64,000 bases of DNA from Shewanella sp. OMA3-2. GTDB lineage: Bacteria > Pseudomonadota > Gammaproteobacteria > Enterobacterales > Shewanellaceae. A model generated the notes under the pieces. It saw only the letters and a program-made list of their open reading frames with translations, was not told where the DNA came from and searched no databases. Shown one piece after another: positions 9,175-18,521 of the stretch; position 1 is the stretch's first letter, and each line of letters begins with the position of its first letter. Made by a program: the position numbers and the translations under genes. The stretch is from the NCBI RefSeq assembly GCF_021513195.1, contig NZ_CP090974.1, forward strand, positions 2,802,001-2,866,000, read 5' to 3'.

Positions 9175-9975
9175 TTAAGTTAAAAAAATGAAATAAATTA
9201 ATGCAGCCAAGACGATTCTATAAATCACATAAGGCCACATACCAAATCGATCCAGCCACTTTAAGAAAAAGTGGATAGCAGTCAAAGCCATGACGAAAGA
9301 AGTTAATCCGCCTACCAAAAAAGCAAGCAAATCGATATGTATGTCACTTGATGCCACTTCCAATATTTTTGCGCTCGCGGCCAATGCTGTAATGGGAATG
9401 GCAAGTAAAAATGAAAAGCGCGAAGCGGCTTCTCTGCTTAAACCTAGCAGCAAGCTTGCGGTGATGGTTGCACCTGAACGAGAGGTGCCAGGAATAAGAG
9501 CAAATGCTTGTGCGATACCGATGAGTAAAGCGTCTTTTAAGCGCAATGAAGATAAGTCGCATTGCTGGTTAGGCCGCCAATCAGCCCAGCCTAATAACAA
9601 ACCAAACCCCAATGTGGTGAAAAAGACGACTTCAACGGATCGTAACTGCTCGTCAATGAGATCCATTAACAACAAACCAACCAAAGCCGCCGGCACTGTC
9701 GCAATGATTAACAACAGCAGGATTTTCCCTTGACCAACGAATTGACGATGTTGAAATGAACACAAACCATCGTAAATTAGGTTTGTTACATCATTTTTAA
9801 AGTAGAGTAAAACAGCAAGCAAGGTGCCTATATGGACAGCTAGGTCGAATGCCACCCCTTGGTCCTTCCAGCCAGCAACCAGAGGAGCGAGAATAAGGTG
9901 AGCAGAACTTGAAATCGGTAGGAATTCTGTAATACCTTGTATAATCCCTAGTATTACAGCATTAATTAAATCCAT
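9175..9975 (-). CDS. uppP: Undecaprenyl-diphosphatase
   Basis: A 266-residue membrane phosphatase that recycles undecaprenyl pyrophosphate for peptidoglycan and other surface polymers and confers bacitracin tolerance. Signature motifs are ITEFLPISSSAHL near residue 17 and PGTSRSGATITASLLLG near residue 160, together with at least six membrane segments. ATG at 9975 is chosen; a GTG two codons upstream is also possible. It is the first gene of the operon uppP-cax-mscS. The leader (9976 to about 10196) contains a yybP-ykoY riboswitch, an unexpected partner for a cell-wall lipid gene. Confidence 0.95.
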   Translation of the reverse strand: MDLINAVILGIIQGITEFLPISSSAHLILAPLVAGWKDQGVAFDLAVHIGTLLAVLLYFKNDVTNLIYDGLCSFQHRQFVGQGKILLLLIIATVPAALVGLLLMDLIDEQLRSVEVVFFTTLGFGLLLGWADWRPNQQCDLSSLRLKDALLIGIAQAFALIPGTSRSGATITASLLLGLSREAASRFSFLLAIPITALAASAKILEVASSDIHIDLLAFLVGGLTSFVMALTAIHFFLKWLDRFGMWPYVIYRIVLAALIYFIFLT

Positions 9976-10052
9976 GTACACTCACTGAATACAAGAATGT
10001 ACAAAAATAAAAATCAGACAAAATATTTATATCCTTGGGGTGGTTTGGACAC

Positions 10053-10196
10053 AGGCAAACGTGGCTCTCCACCCCGAGAGCCGCATTTGCCTTAAGTCTT
10101 GTCAATCCAAATAGGACATAACCGCCACGAACTGCTGTTCGGGATATGTTGACTGCTATCTCAGACGGTACTGAGAGACTACTCCCCTAAGGTTAT
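10053..10196 (-). promoter_or_regulatory. yybP-ykoY (manganese) riboswitch in uppP leader
   Basis: Read on the minus strand, the stretch contains the hallmark blocks of this riboswitch in order: CTTAGGGGAGTAG, GTCAACATATCCCG, GTGGCGGTTATGTCC and TTGACAAGACTTAAGGC. It closes with a long hairpin (AGGCAAATGCGGCTCTC pairing with GAGAGCCACGTTTGCC-type sequence). It starts about 220 nt and ends about 77 nt before the uppP start. GGGGTGG inside the element (complement of 10069-10075) can pair with CCACCCC just downstream (complement of 10037-10043), a possible expression-platform switch. The family senses Mn2+ and usually turns on Mn exporters. Confidence 0.85.
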
Positions 10197-10478
10197 AATC
10201 ATTATTTTAATTTTTTATATTCAACAGGTCAATAGAGTACTTTTGTATCCCTATTGAAGTGAAAATACTTTAACTGTGGATATACACTTAATGATAACTA
10301 TGTCGTGAATTAGCTAATTTTCTCTGCAACATAGAGGTTATCCGTCAATCAAAACTTGCGTTAATGGGTAAGTTTGGCTAACTCATTTATCACTAAATTA
10401 GTGGGCGGCCTGACTCATTTCTGTCCTAATTCCACTAACTATAATCGTGATGACCAAGCAACCAAAAAGGAGGTCATC

Positions 10479-11075
10479 ATGGTCATATTAAACCGTGGGC
10501 AACGAAGTGGTGTCAAAAAGCCTTTTCGTCTTGAAGAAATTTGGCGAATTCGTACCAGACTTGAGATTGAGAGCAACTTGATGCAGTTAGCACTGCTCAA
10601 TTTGGCAATTGATAGCAAACTTAGGGCGAGCGACTTATTACCTTTGAAAGTATGCGATATTTCTTCTCAAGACCGGATATTTAATCGAGTTAAGCATATC
10701 CAACATAAGACTGACATTGAAGTTCAGTTTGAAATCACGTCAAGAACCCAACAAAGTCTGATTAAATGGATTTTGCTTGCATCGTTAAGCGCAAGCGATT
10801 TTGTTTTCCCCAGTCCTAGATTAAAGCAACAGTCGATTAGCTACTCATACTATAGATACATTGTTAGGAAATGGGCATCCGATCTGGGATTAGATCCGAA
10901 CCTATATGGAACCCACTCTATGAGGCGAACCAAGGTGACTCTTGTCTATGCCAAAACAAAGAATATTCGAGCAGTTCAACTTTTACTAGGTCATACAAAG
11001 GTAGATAATACGATAAGATATCTTGGTGTTGAATTAGAAGATGCTCTCTTACTTTCAGAAAGTACAGATTGCTAA
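10479..11075 (+). CDS. Minimal tyrosine recombinase (198 aa)
   Basis: The ATG at 10479 has an exact AAGGAGG ribosome site 5 bp upstream, so the longer open frame to 10374 is not used. The protein has the full catalytic set: Arg49 (SKLRASDLL), His146 and Arg149 (HSMRRTK), His172 (GHTK) and Tyr181 (IRYLGV). It is only a catalytic domain: the N-terminal core-binding domain of phage and integron integrases is absent, as is the extra segment typical of IntI. Such small recombinases occur next to mobile DNA in marine and enteric bacteria; the substrate is unknown. A weak hairpin (GCCCTA/TAGGGC, 11085-11101) follows. Confidence 0.85.
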   Translation: MVILNRGQRSGVKKPFRLEEIWRIRTRLEIESNLMQLALLNLAIDSKLRASDLLPLKVCDISSQDRIFNRVKHIQHKTDIEVQFEITSRTQQSLIKWILLASLSASDFVFPSPRLKQQSISYSYYRYIVRKWASDLGLDPNLYGTHSMRRTKVTLVYAKTKNIRAVQLLLGHTKVDNTIRYLGVELEDALLLSESTDC

Positions 11076-11302
11076 TATTAAATGGCCCTACAACCTAGGG
11101 CTACTTTATCATCTAAAGGAAACGGGTTTATTACTGGCAAATTGTTGCCCCCATTATCATTTAGAGCATATGCTCAGCGGCATTCTAGCGAGCTAGGTTA
11201 AGCCCTACCCCAGCTAATGTTCATCGCCATATCTAGAGGCCACTTTACTCACATCTATAATCGGTAATCTCCCCATTTTTAACTGAGATCAAAAGTAGAT
11301 AT

Positions 11303-12130
11303 TTAGGCCACTAGTGCCAGTTTTTGCTTTGGTGGGACACCACCAATTGCTGTATTGGGTCTTTCATTGTTATAAAACCATAGCCATTGTGTCGCATGTT
11401 CCTGTACCTCGGCAATACTATTCCAAAGATATTGGCTCAGCCATTCGTATCGCACAGTCCGATTATAGCGTTCTACATAAGCATTCTGCTGTGGATTGCC
11501 AGGCTGAATAAATTTCAGTTCTACATCGTGTTTTTCAGCCCATGCAGCCAGCACCGCACTGATGTACTCTGGACCGTTATCACTGCGTATTTGTTTCGGT
11601 TTTCCACGCCATTCGATGATTTGCTCCAAGGTTCTGACCACACGCTCTGCTGGTAAGGAGAAGTCGACCTCTATCGCCAAGCCTTCACGGTTGTAATCAT
11701 CAATCACGTTCAATAACCTAATGCTGCGACCATCTTCAAGTTGGTCATGCATAAAGTCCATAGACCAACATTCATTGATTGCCTCAGGCACCGCCAATGC
11801 GTCCGGTTTATCACGCTTCAAGCGTTTCTTCGGCTTAATCCGTAGGTTTAGCTCCAATTCACGGTAAATTCTATACACTCGCTTATGGTTCCATCGGTAG
11901 CGTTTCACGTTACGTAAAAAGTAATAACACAGCCCAAATCCCCAACTTCTATGGGTCGATGTTAGTCGCTGTAACCAATCAGCAATCACAGCGTTTTCAC
12001 CGCTGAGTTTTGCCTGATAGCGATAACAGCTCTCACTGAGTCCAAACAAGGCACAGGCAAATGCGATTGGAATGGCTTTATCATGCACCGCCTTTTGCGC
12101 CAGCTCCCGCCGCCGCGACGGCTTTACCAC
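11303..12130 (-). CDS. IS3-family transposase OrfB (DDE domain)
   Basis: A 275-residue integrase-core protein with an HTH_21-like N-terminus and rve domain. Catalytic residues appear as Asp in [10 protein letters not shown], Asp in IRSDNGPEY and Glu in [17 protein letters not shown]. It overlaps orfA by 7 bp. A run of seven A (AAAAAAAG on the coding strand) at the overlap fits the -1 programmed frameshift that makes the OrfAB transposase in this family; a GTG start for OrfB alone is also possible. It is full length. Confidence 0.93.
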   Translation of the reverse strand: MVKPSRRRELAQKAVHDKAIPIAFACALFGLSESCYRYQAKLSGENAVIADWLQRLTSTHRSWGFGLCYYFLRNVKRYRWNHKRVYRIYRELELNLRIKPKKRLKRDKPDALAVPEAINECWSMDFMHDQLEDGRSIRLLNVIDDYNREGLAIEVDFSLPAERVVRTLEQIIEWRGKPKQIRSDNGPEYISAVLAAWAEKHDVELKFIQPGNPQQNAYVERYNRTVRYEWLSQYLWNSIAEVQEHATQWLWFYNNERPNTAIGGVPPKQKLALVA

Positions 12131-12390
12131 TTTTTTTCGATGGCCTCTTTGAGTATTTCGGCTTTTAGACGCTCTTCGGCATACATTTTTTTGAGTCGTG
12201 AATTTTCAGCCTCTAACTCTTTCAATCGCGCCATCATAGAGGCGTCCATGCCGCCAAATTTGGCCCGCCACTTGTAGAAGGTAGCCGAGCTCATGCCGTG
12301 CTCACGGCACAGCCCCGGAACTGGGGTGCCAGCTTCGGCTTGCTTGAGGATAGCCAAGATTTGGCTGTCGCTAAATTTTGATGTTTTCAT
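12124..12390 (-). CDS. IS3-family OrfA (HTH protein)
   Basis: An 88-residue transposase_8 protein with an N-terminal helix-turn-helix ([21 protein letters not shown]) and a C-terminal leucine-zipper coiled coil ([21 protein letters not shown]), which binds IS ends and mediates multimerisation. It ends in IEKKW at the A7 slippery run where frameshifting into orfB would occur. It is intact. Confidence 0.93.
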   Translation of the reverse strand: MKTSKFSDSQILAILKQAEAGTPVPGLCREHGMSSATFYKWRAKFGGMDASMMARLKELEAENSRLKKMYAEERLKAEILKEAIEKKW

Positions 12391-12462
12391 GCAGAATCTC
12401 CCTGCGTATATAGTACGAGAAAATTCTACTTTTGAAATCAGCTTTTTTTAGGGGGGATTACC

Positions 12463-12819
12463 ATTGATATACACGCAGGAGATTTTAAAAAAGGAAATGA
12501 AAGCCAGTACGTGCATGGTAAATTCTCAATGAAAAATGAAGGTGAATTTTTTCGTGAAAAGATAAATCCTTCGGAAATAGAAAGGTTAGAAGAGGCATCT
12601 GAGGAGTCAGTTATAAGTATCGGTGGTGCAGCAGGCTGGGGCGTTGCAGGTAGTGTTCTACTTGGTCCTGTAGGGTTGTTAGCGGGATTAATATTGGGTG
12701 GAAAAAGCAAAGATACTACTTTTATTTGTGAGTTCAAAGATGGTAGGAAATTCTTAGGTACTGCATCCTTTAAAGTATTTAATGAGCTTAAAAAAGGCAT
12801 TATGGCTTCATCATTTTAG
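12463..12819 (+). pseudogene. 5'-truncated small glycine-zipper membrane protein gene
   Basis: The frame is open from the IS end at 12463 (ITIDIHAGDFKKGNESQYVHG...). The natural start has been lost, and a GTG at 12511 could only give a shortened 102-residue product. The central part, GGAAGWGVAGSVLLGPVGLLAGLILGGKSK, is a glycine-zipper-like hydrophobic hairpin, followed by FICEFKDGRKFLG. The HAGDF start and glycine-rich hairpin recall small hypothetical proteins common in integron cassettes and marine genomes; the function is unknown. An attC-like stretch follows 16 bp after the stop. I infer former cassette cargo damaged by the IS3 insertion. Confidence 0.6.
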
Positions 12820-12835
12820 TGTTGCATAGAGAACG

Positions 12836-12885
12836 ACATAACAAGTAATACTTCATGCAATAACAGATGAGTAGCACCGTTAAAG
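12836..12885 (+). other. Possible degenerate attC site
   Basis: ACATAACAAGTA...TCATGCAA (R''/L''-like) starts here and CCGTTAAAG (R'-like, last base off consensus) ends it, exactly between two small genes. It is shorter than usual (about 50 nt) and the internal arms pair poorly. It shares TAACAAGTA and TCATGCAA with the sequence after terC. Treat as tentative. Confidence 0.3.
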
Positions 12886-12894
12886 GGAAATAAT

Positions 12895-13727
12895 ATGTCC
12901 GTAGAAAAGAAACCTCGTAGTTTTTACAAGTATTGTCCCGTTTATAATTCGCCAGAAAAGATTCTTCAGTGTGATAGCCTGGATAAATTAGAAGAACTAG
13001 AGGAATACTCCTTACTAAATCTCTTTAAGCATCAAGCTAAATTTTCATCTCGTACTGATTTTAACGACCTATTTGATACCATCATTGATCTTATACCTCC
13101 AGACATAAGAGAAGTGGAAAGTTTTTTACAACAGCTATCGGCGAAAGAAAGAAGGGTCGCAAAGCCGTTATTGGGCAAAAAAATGGTCAGACCAACTTTA
13201 GAAAGTATCGAGATGAAATAAACAAGCTTTTTGACAGTTATAAAATGTTCTGCGTGACCATCAAAGACAACAATGATCTCATGTGGTCACATTACACGAA
13301 CAATCATAAGGGTTTTTGTATTGAATTGGATGCAAGTAAGTTAGATGCTGAAAAAGTTAGCTATAAGTCTGAATTAGCCAAATTCAAACTTCTTGATATC
13401 TTCAAAAATGAATACGGCTTGATCACCACAGAAAATTTAAGTCATCTAATCAAAGAGGCTATGCTAACCAAGCTAGAAAAGTGGCGCTATGAAGAAGAGT
13501 ACCGAATTACAGCTAGTCACAAAATGCATGAGCTCCATCAGCTTCAAGATAATACTAAATTTACTATATATAGAAGTAACCAGGAGTGGGTAAAGGCAAT
13601 AATTTTTGGGCATAGAATGGATGATAAAGTTCGGCAATATATTATCGATACTTACGGGGAAAGTGTTAAATATAAGGTGGCAGTCCCTGACATGCGTGTA
13701 GGTACAATAAATATAATTGATTATTGA
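12895..13727 (+). pseudogene. DUF2971 protein gene, frameshifted
   Basis: Two frames together make a DUF2971 protein of about 277 residues. The first (12895-13221) begins MSVEKKPRSFYKYCPVYNSP and includes KFSSRTDFNDLFD. The second (in frame from about 13184 to 13727) contains the family hallmark DLMWSHYTNNHKGFCIELD and ends in a YIIDTYGESVKYKVAVPD-type tail. The break lies at a run of seven A at 13177-13183, so a one-base slip would restore the frame. It could be a true mutation, phase variation or a sequencing error. DUF2971 has no firm function, though it recurs near defence and mobile genes. A CTCTAACAAG stretch at 13819 may be the remnant of its attC. Confidence 0.75.
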
Positions 13728-13942
13728 TACCGGCGGGGTGGGATTTTATGGATGTTGAACACTACCGAAATTTTTTCCATACATCAATTAATCCGAACTC
13801 AGCTCAATAGACTTGGAACTCTAACAAGCTTTTGTCCAGAAATGTGTTACATGCCCATGTGCGCATAAAAATTACTCTATGTTATAGCAAAGCATAGTCT
13901 AAATGCTTATGCTGTGTTTACATACAGTTCTTTGGGGTAATT

Positions 13943-15076
13943 ATGCTTTGCATCAAATCTACATCTGACTTTGAAATTGAAAGTGTAAAGTACCCTAACT
14001 TTCCCCTCTTAACGTGGGAAGTTGATAATACAAAGCTAGGGATTGAATCTGGAATGCTTTGTGTTGAAGCAATGCAATTCCTTATTTATGAGTGCTTGAA
14101 ACGTGGGCGAGTAGACAGTGAAAATACTTGGTGGACTTATGCCCGCCACTTAAATCAATTCCTGACATTCTGTGAATATAACGGTTTAGATTGGCGAAAT
14201 ATTTCTGAAAGTAGTGAAGATGAAATGTTAGTCAGCGCCTATCGTGACCTTTGCGTTGGTGAGTTTGGCATGTCGGTCAATTCAACCAACCAACACCTAA
14301 GAACGATCGTGCGGTTTTACAGTTATGGTGTTGGCAAGTGGTTTGACTCATTGCCTTACTCACTAGAGTCGGTTTCGGTGCGAAAGGGTCAGCAGTTTTT
14401 GGCTCATACCGAGAGAAATGGTGGCAAAAAATACAGCTCGGACTTGATGATGAAAACTTTTGAAAAGAAAGCAGAGTTTTTATCTGCCTATGAAGTTCAA
14501 GAATTGTTATCTTCGATTGAAAACCCAACGCTCAAACTGATGGTTCGTTTATGTCTACAGACAGGAATTAGGCGTAAGGAGCTACTGCTTTTCCCCCTAC
14601 ACGTAATACGAAAACCTTCTGGAAACCAAACTTACTACGAAGTAAATATCTCACGGACTAAGGGTGAGAAAGAGCGCAAAATACACATTCCATCAAGGCT
14701 AATGGAAGATTTGTGGCGTTATGTAAATGAAGCTCGTTTTCAGAAGCAACAAGAATCAGGAGTGAACTCAGATTGCCTTTTCTTAACCTCTGATGGTCAA
14801 GAATGGGCTTCGCAAGGCTCTGCCTTTGGAAAGGCGCTCAAATCTCTGAATCTGCCCTTTCATGTGGCTCCGCACATGTTAAGACACTCCTATGCAACTC
14901 ACATGCTCAAAGGGCTCTTAGAGCGCAAAAGCAGTAAGTTTGAGCCATTGATGTATCTACAAAGCCGTCTTGGACATTCCAGTATTACCACCACAATGAA
15001 ATATTTACATCTGGTTAATGATTTGGTGGACGACCTGTCGATTGAGTATCAACAACAAATTGATGCAATTGTGTAG
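13943..15076 (+). CDS. Tyrosine recombinase (IntA-like, first of module)
   Basis: A 377-residue site-specific recombinase with an N-terminal SAM-like DNA-binding domain (about 45-150) and a complete catalytic domain: Arg210 (TGIRRKE), His311 and Arg314 (HMLRHSY), His345 (LGHSS) and Tyr354 (MKYLH). The ATG at 13943 follows TTTGGGGTAATT, which gives a reasonable ribosome site. The next gene begins 8 bp after the stop. Upstream (13728-13942) an AGCATA...TATGCT inverted repeat (13891-13913) could be an operator or recombination arm site. The protein is inferred to cut and rejoin the element ends together with the third gene. Confidence 0.9.
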   Translation: MLCIKSTSDFEIESVKYPNFPLLTWEVDNTKLGIESGMLCVEAMQFLIYECLKRGRVDSENTWWTYARHLNQFLTFCEYNGLDWRNISESSEDEMLVSAYRDLCVGEFGMSVNSTNQHLRTIVRFYSYGVGKWFDSLPYSLESVSVRKGQQFLAHTERNGGKKYSSDLMMKTFEKKAEFLSAYEVQELLSSIENPTLKLMVRLCLQTGIRRKELLLFPLHVIRKPSGNQTYYEVNISRTKGEKERKIHIPSRLMEDLWRYVNEARFQKQQESGVNSDCLFLTSDGQEWASQGSAFGKALKSLNLPFHVAPHMLRHSYATHMLKGLLERKSSKFEPLMYLQSRLGHSSITTTMKYLHLVNDLVDDLSIEYQQQIDAIV

Positions 15077-15084
15077 GCAGTAGC

Positions 15085-16722
15085 ATGGCAAGACAACGAA
15101 AATACCTCACCATCAACAAAGATAAGATCAGGAAAACTTCGGCAGTAGAGCTAACCGTTGACGCCCTCCAAAGCCAAGGCTTAGTGCGAGCAATACACCC
15201 AGTTGTTACCTACCCAAATCTGGGTTCTAAAGGTGGCAATGGCGTAAACTTCGACTTTACCTCTTATTACGGCAAAGGCTACGACGACATCACGAATCGA
15301 GTTTACTACACTGCAAAGGCGTTACTGAGAAACACTAATGCTTTTACTGAAGAAACTCAGCACACGTATTTAAAGAATGGCTTTCGCTATTTTGCACAAT
15401 ATCTTGAGTTATTCAGGCACTCAGTCAGGGGAGATTTAACGCAAGATGACATTACGCCTAGACTGATTGAACAATATTTGCTGCACCTCAAAGGTAGTGA
15501 GTTTAAACCTAGCTTTCAAAAAGCTCTCTACACGCACCTCAAGTCATTGTTAGTCCGTATGAAAGAAAAAGGCTACTGGCCACTTGTCGATGACATCAAC
15601 CTTAATAGTGATTTTTTCCCCAAGAATCCTTTTCCAAACTCCGGTAAACATGCAAAAAGTGAAAGATCACTCTCTCCCTATGAGAAAAGACAGGTTGTTG
15701 TTGCGTTAAAGCAAGCGGTTAAACCTATTTATCAAAAGAGAGAGTCATTGTCGGGTTACGAATTAACGTTGTGCCTACTTGCTGTGGCAATTCAAACGGG
15801 TATCAATACTTCACCACTGCTTAACATGACAACGGATGCTTTAACTGATCATCCACTTAAAGATAATCGAAAGCTTTTAACTGTGTTTAAAAAGCGGGGT
15901 AATGCAAAACAATTACATAACTTGCGCAAATCAGAAAACGTTGAGGTAGTACAAGGGGTAAAACTAGATGTGGCTTACCTGATCGATACCATTATTCAGT
16001 TAAGCTCGTCATTGAGGCAAGTGAGTGGTAGCAATTTAGTATTCTTATATGTCGCTAGCAACAGTAAAAGCGCTATTACCTCTCTGTCAGACTTATCGCT
16101 GCACTTCAACATAAAAAAATTCATCAAAGAAAACGACCTAAAGGATGAAGATGGACGCACAATTAAGCTTAATATCAGTCGTATTCGCAAAACTTTCATC
16201 AATAGCATGTACGAACTGAGTGGTGAAAGTTTGTTGATTGCAGCACAGCAAGCTAAACATAGTGGAACAAGTTCACTTGACTACTATTTGCAAGCCCCTG
16301 AGCAATCAAAACGTAACCTAGGTTTGATGGGTGAAATACGAGTCAAAGAGCTAACTTGCGATGCTCCAAGCGTTCCTGTCGGCCATTGTAAAGACCCGAA
16401 AAATGGGGATAAAGCACCGAAAGATGGAACGTTCTGTAATGACTTCTTAGGGTGTTTCCGTTGTAAGAGCTTCGTTATTACAGGCAATGATTTGTATAAG
16501 CTCTTTAGCTTCTATTGGGCAATAATTCGTAACCGTGATGAATTTGGTCGTAAAGACTGGAAGCGGCACCTAAAGAACGTGCTCAGAATTGTGGATGAAG
16601 AGGTTGTGCCTGAGTTTGCCAAGCTTGGTCAATTGCAGCATGTCAATGCTGAAAAGGAACGAGCAAGAACCAATCCACATCCATACTGGCAAAATCTCGA
16701 TATGTTAAAGGTGACACAATGA
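15085..16722 (+). CDS. Tyrosine-recombinase-fold protein lacking catalytic residues (Tfp-like)
   Basis: A 545-residue protein between two recombinases. The catalytic-domain outline is recognisable, but the first Arg motif reads AIQTGINTSPLLNM, with Asn where Arg is expected, and the HxxR box reads SRIRKTF without the His. The C-terminal LDYYLQ could still hold a Tyr. A cysteine cluster follows (VGHCKDP...GTFCNDFLGCFRCKSF, about residues 432-468), probably a zinc-binding site, which is common in the long members of such trios. It is therefore probably a structural or architectural subunit rather than an active recombinase. Its stop overlaps the start of the next gene (ATGA). Confidence 0.7.
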   Translation: MARQRKYLTINKDKIRKTSAVELTVDALQSQGLVRAIHPVVTYPNLGSKGGNGVNFDFTSYYGKGYDDITNRVYYTAKALLRNTNAFTEETQHTYLKNGFRYFAQYLELFRHSVRGDLTQDDITPRLIEQYLLHLKGSEFKPSFQKALYTHLKSLLVRMKEKGYWPLVDDINLNSDFFPKNPFPNSGKHAKSERSLSPYEKRQVVVALKQAVKPIYQKRESLSGYELTLCLLAVAIQTGINTSPLLNMTTDALTDHPLKDNRKLLTVFKKRGNAKQLHNLRKSENVEVVQGVKLDVAYLIDTIIQLSSSLRQVSGSNLVFLYVASNSKSAITSLSDLSLHFNIKKFIKENDLKDEDGRTIKLNISRIRKTFINSMYELSGESLLIAAQQAKHSGTSSLDYYLQAPEQSKRNLGLMGEIRVKELTCDAPSVPVGHCKDPKNGDKAPKDGTFCNDFLGCFRCKSFVITGNDLYKLFSFYWAIIRNRDEFGRKDWKRHLKNVLRIVDEEVVPEFAKLGQLQHVNAEKERARTNPHPYWQNLDMLKVTQ

Positions 16723-18521
16723 GTTTGATTGAGTTGATACTAACGGACGTTGAGTTTGCGGAGCAGCAATGTTCAAAGCCTAATCAAAGCACACTAGAGC
16801 GAGCGATTGATGGCACCCTGACGGGCATTGTAACCTATGTAAAGTTAGCCAACGGTCACTATCAAGTTTACTCTCGATATGAAGAAGAACTATGGAAATT
16901 TCCTGCTGCTAAAGGGACTAAAGGCACCACCAAAAGTAACCTTACACTTAATTTTGGCACAATAAATAACCCTGAAATGAAACAAATGGCAAAATGGGTC
17001 ATATGGAATAAATTAAAAGAAGGATTAGCGGTCAACTCTTTACTACATTCTTTAAGTTCTCTTAAAGGCTACTTTAAATGGGCCTTGAGTTCAGACACAA
17101 CTGCAACGCATGGCTTGACTGCTTTTACCTCTAGTGCTTATGTTAAGTATGTGAATAGACTAAGCGCAAAGCGGAATGGCGAAATAAAGCCTCTTTCGTT
17201 AACAACAAAAACGCTTAAGTTCCTCGCAGTGGAAAACCTTTATCAGTGTTGCAAAGCATTTTATTTTGTTAAAGAGCATCCTTGGCCTGGTTCTGGTGCC
17301 AATATGCAGGCAGGACTGATTGGAGAGGCCGCTCAAAAAGCGAAAACCAAACCCAAAACCCCTATCATCCCTAACGAAGTGCTAATTCCACTCTGTAAGT
17401 TTACAAAGTCATGTTTAGACAGGGCTGATGAAATTTTGGCATCAAAAGGTAAGCGTGAATCATTACTGCTGCGAGACAGTTGCATCTTCTGGTTGCTACT
17501 CACAACAGGTATGCGTATCCATGAGGTTTTAGGTATTAAACGCGGAGCGTATCGCAGTGAGACAAGAGATGAGGTGACGTATTACTACATTGAAACCGCG
17601 TCAGAGAAGACCCATACGGGATTAGCTGAATGGATTGCGCCAGAGATTGCAACTCAAGCTATCGACATTCTTGGTCGTTATAGTGCGCCATTGCAAAAGC
17701 AGCTTGAAAATGACTTATCAAAAGCAAGGGATAGTCAAGACCATGTGGAAGTTCATAGGCTAGAAGAAATCTCAGACCATATTTGTTTGTCGGTATCTAA
17801 AAAAAGTAACGCTATTAGCCTGTTGTCTGGATGTACAATTACTGTTCATAGGTTGCCTAATTTATGTCAACAGATAGATTGCAACTGGAATTTGTCAGCG
17901 CACCAGTTTCGCCGCACCTTTGCCAACTATGCAGTGCATTCTGAATTGGGTGATTTAAGGGCACTAAAAGACCATTTTAAACACTGGTCAATCACCATGA
18001 CGGCTCTGTATGCCTTTAACGAAGATTTAGACGCAGAATTATTCGAAGAACTGCTCCGAGAAAAGTATTTGATCGAAGAAGAAATCAAGCAAGACTGGTT
18101 TGAACTAGACACACCGATTACGGGTGGCGATATGGCTAAAAACATCAAGAAAGTCCGTGCAGATGGAGAGCTAATTAAAACTTTCGGCTCTCTCAGTGAT
18201 ATGGCTAAAGCCTACTCTAGCTCTATTCCTATCCGTTCAACAGGTATTGGATGGTGTACCAATGATGATGAATGTAAGTGCGGTAAGCCCGATAGCTGCG
18301 AGAGCGGAATTGTAGATAAACGGCATCTTCCCTACTGGGAGGGGATGCTTGTTCAGCAAATAAAACTTATGCAGTTGGATGATATAGGGGAAGCAGGTAG
18401 AGATGCAGCTAGGAAAGGTATGGAACGCTGTGAAAAGGTATTGAGTGCTTTAGGTATCGATGTTGAAGCCATGAAGCAGAAGTTTAGCCAAAGAGATCTA
18501 ATCGAGGTAGAGAATGTCTAA
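16719..18521 (+). CDS. Large tyrosine recombinase (IntB-like, third of module)
   Basis: A 600-residue recombinase with an N-terminal DNA-binding region (to about residue 210) and the full catalytic set: Arg266 (TGMRIHEV), His395 and Arg398 (AHQFRRTF), His422 (KHWS) and Tyr431 (TALYAF). A C-terminal cysteine cluster (WCTNDDECKCGKPDSCESG, about 508-526) suggests a zinc knuckle. It overlaps the upstream gene by 4 bp and the downstream gene by 8 bp, so the four genes are translationally coupled. Length is close to Tn554 TnpB and other long members. Intact. Confidence 0.88.
   Translation: MSLIELILTDVEFAEQQCSKPNQSTLERAIDGTLTGIVTYVKLANGHYQVYSRYEEELWKFPAAKGTKGTTKSNLTLNFGTINNPEMKQMAKWVIWNKLKEGLAVNSLLHSLSSLKGYFKWALSSDTTATHGLTAFTSSAYVKYVNRLSAKRNGEIKPLSLTTKTLKFLAVENLYQCCKAFYFVKEHPWPGSGANMQAGLIGEAAQKAKTKPKTPIIPNEVLIPLCKFTKSCLDRADEILASKGKRESLLLRDSCIFWLLLTTGMRIHEVLGIKRGAYRSETRDEVTYYYIETASEKTHTGLAEWIAPEIATQAIDILGRYSAPLQKQLENDLSKARDSQDHVEVHRLEEISDHICLSVSKKSNAISLLSGCTITVHRLPNLCQQIDCNWNLSAHQFRRTFANYAVHSELGDLRALKDHFKHWSITMTALYAFNEDLDAELFEELLREKYLIEEEIKQDWFELDTPITGGDMAKNIKKVRADGELIKTFGSLSDMAKAYSSSIPIRSTGIGWCTNDDECKCGKPDSCESGIVDKRHLPYWEGMLVQQIKLMQLDDIGEAGRDAARKGMERCEKVLSALGIDVEAMKQKFSQRDLIEVENV

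Larger units (their letters stand above)
11263..12462 (-). mobile_element. IS3-family insertion sequence (first)
   Basis: The 1.2-kb element carries orfA and orfB and has imperfect inverted ends: left GGTAATCTCCCCATTTTTAA and, reading inward from the right, GGTAATCCCCCCTAAAAAAA, with AAAAGTAGA further in on both sides. No clear target duplication is visible (flanks ATC and ATT), which suggests later rearrangement. Its right end cuts the 5' end of the following gene. Confidence 0.9.

Noticed and set aside
10374..11075. Recombinase gene considered as the missing integron integrase IntI
   Set aside because: Only 198 residues, no N-terminal core-binding domain and no IntI-specific insert; it also does not lie beside either attI-like site in the expected orientation.
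11255..12470. Target duplication of the first IS3 element
   Set aside because: Flanks read ATC on the left and ATT on the right; no 3-5 bp direct repeat can be defended.
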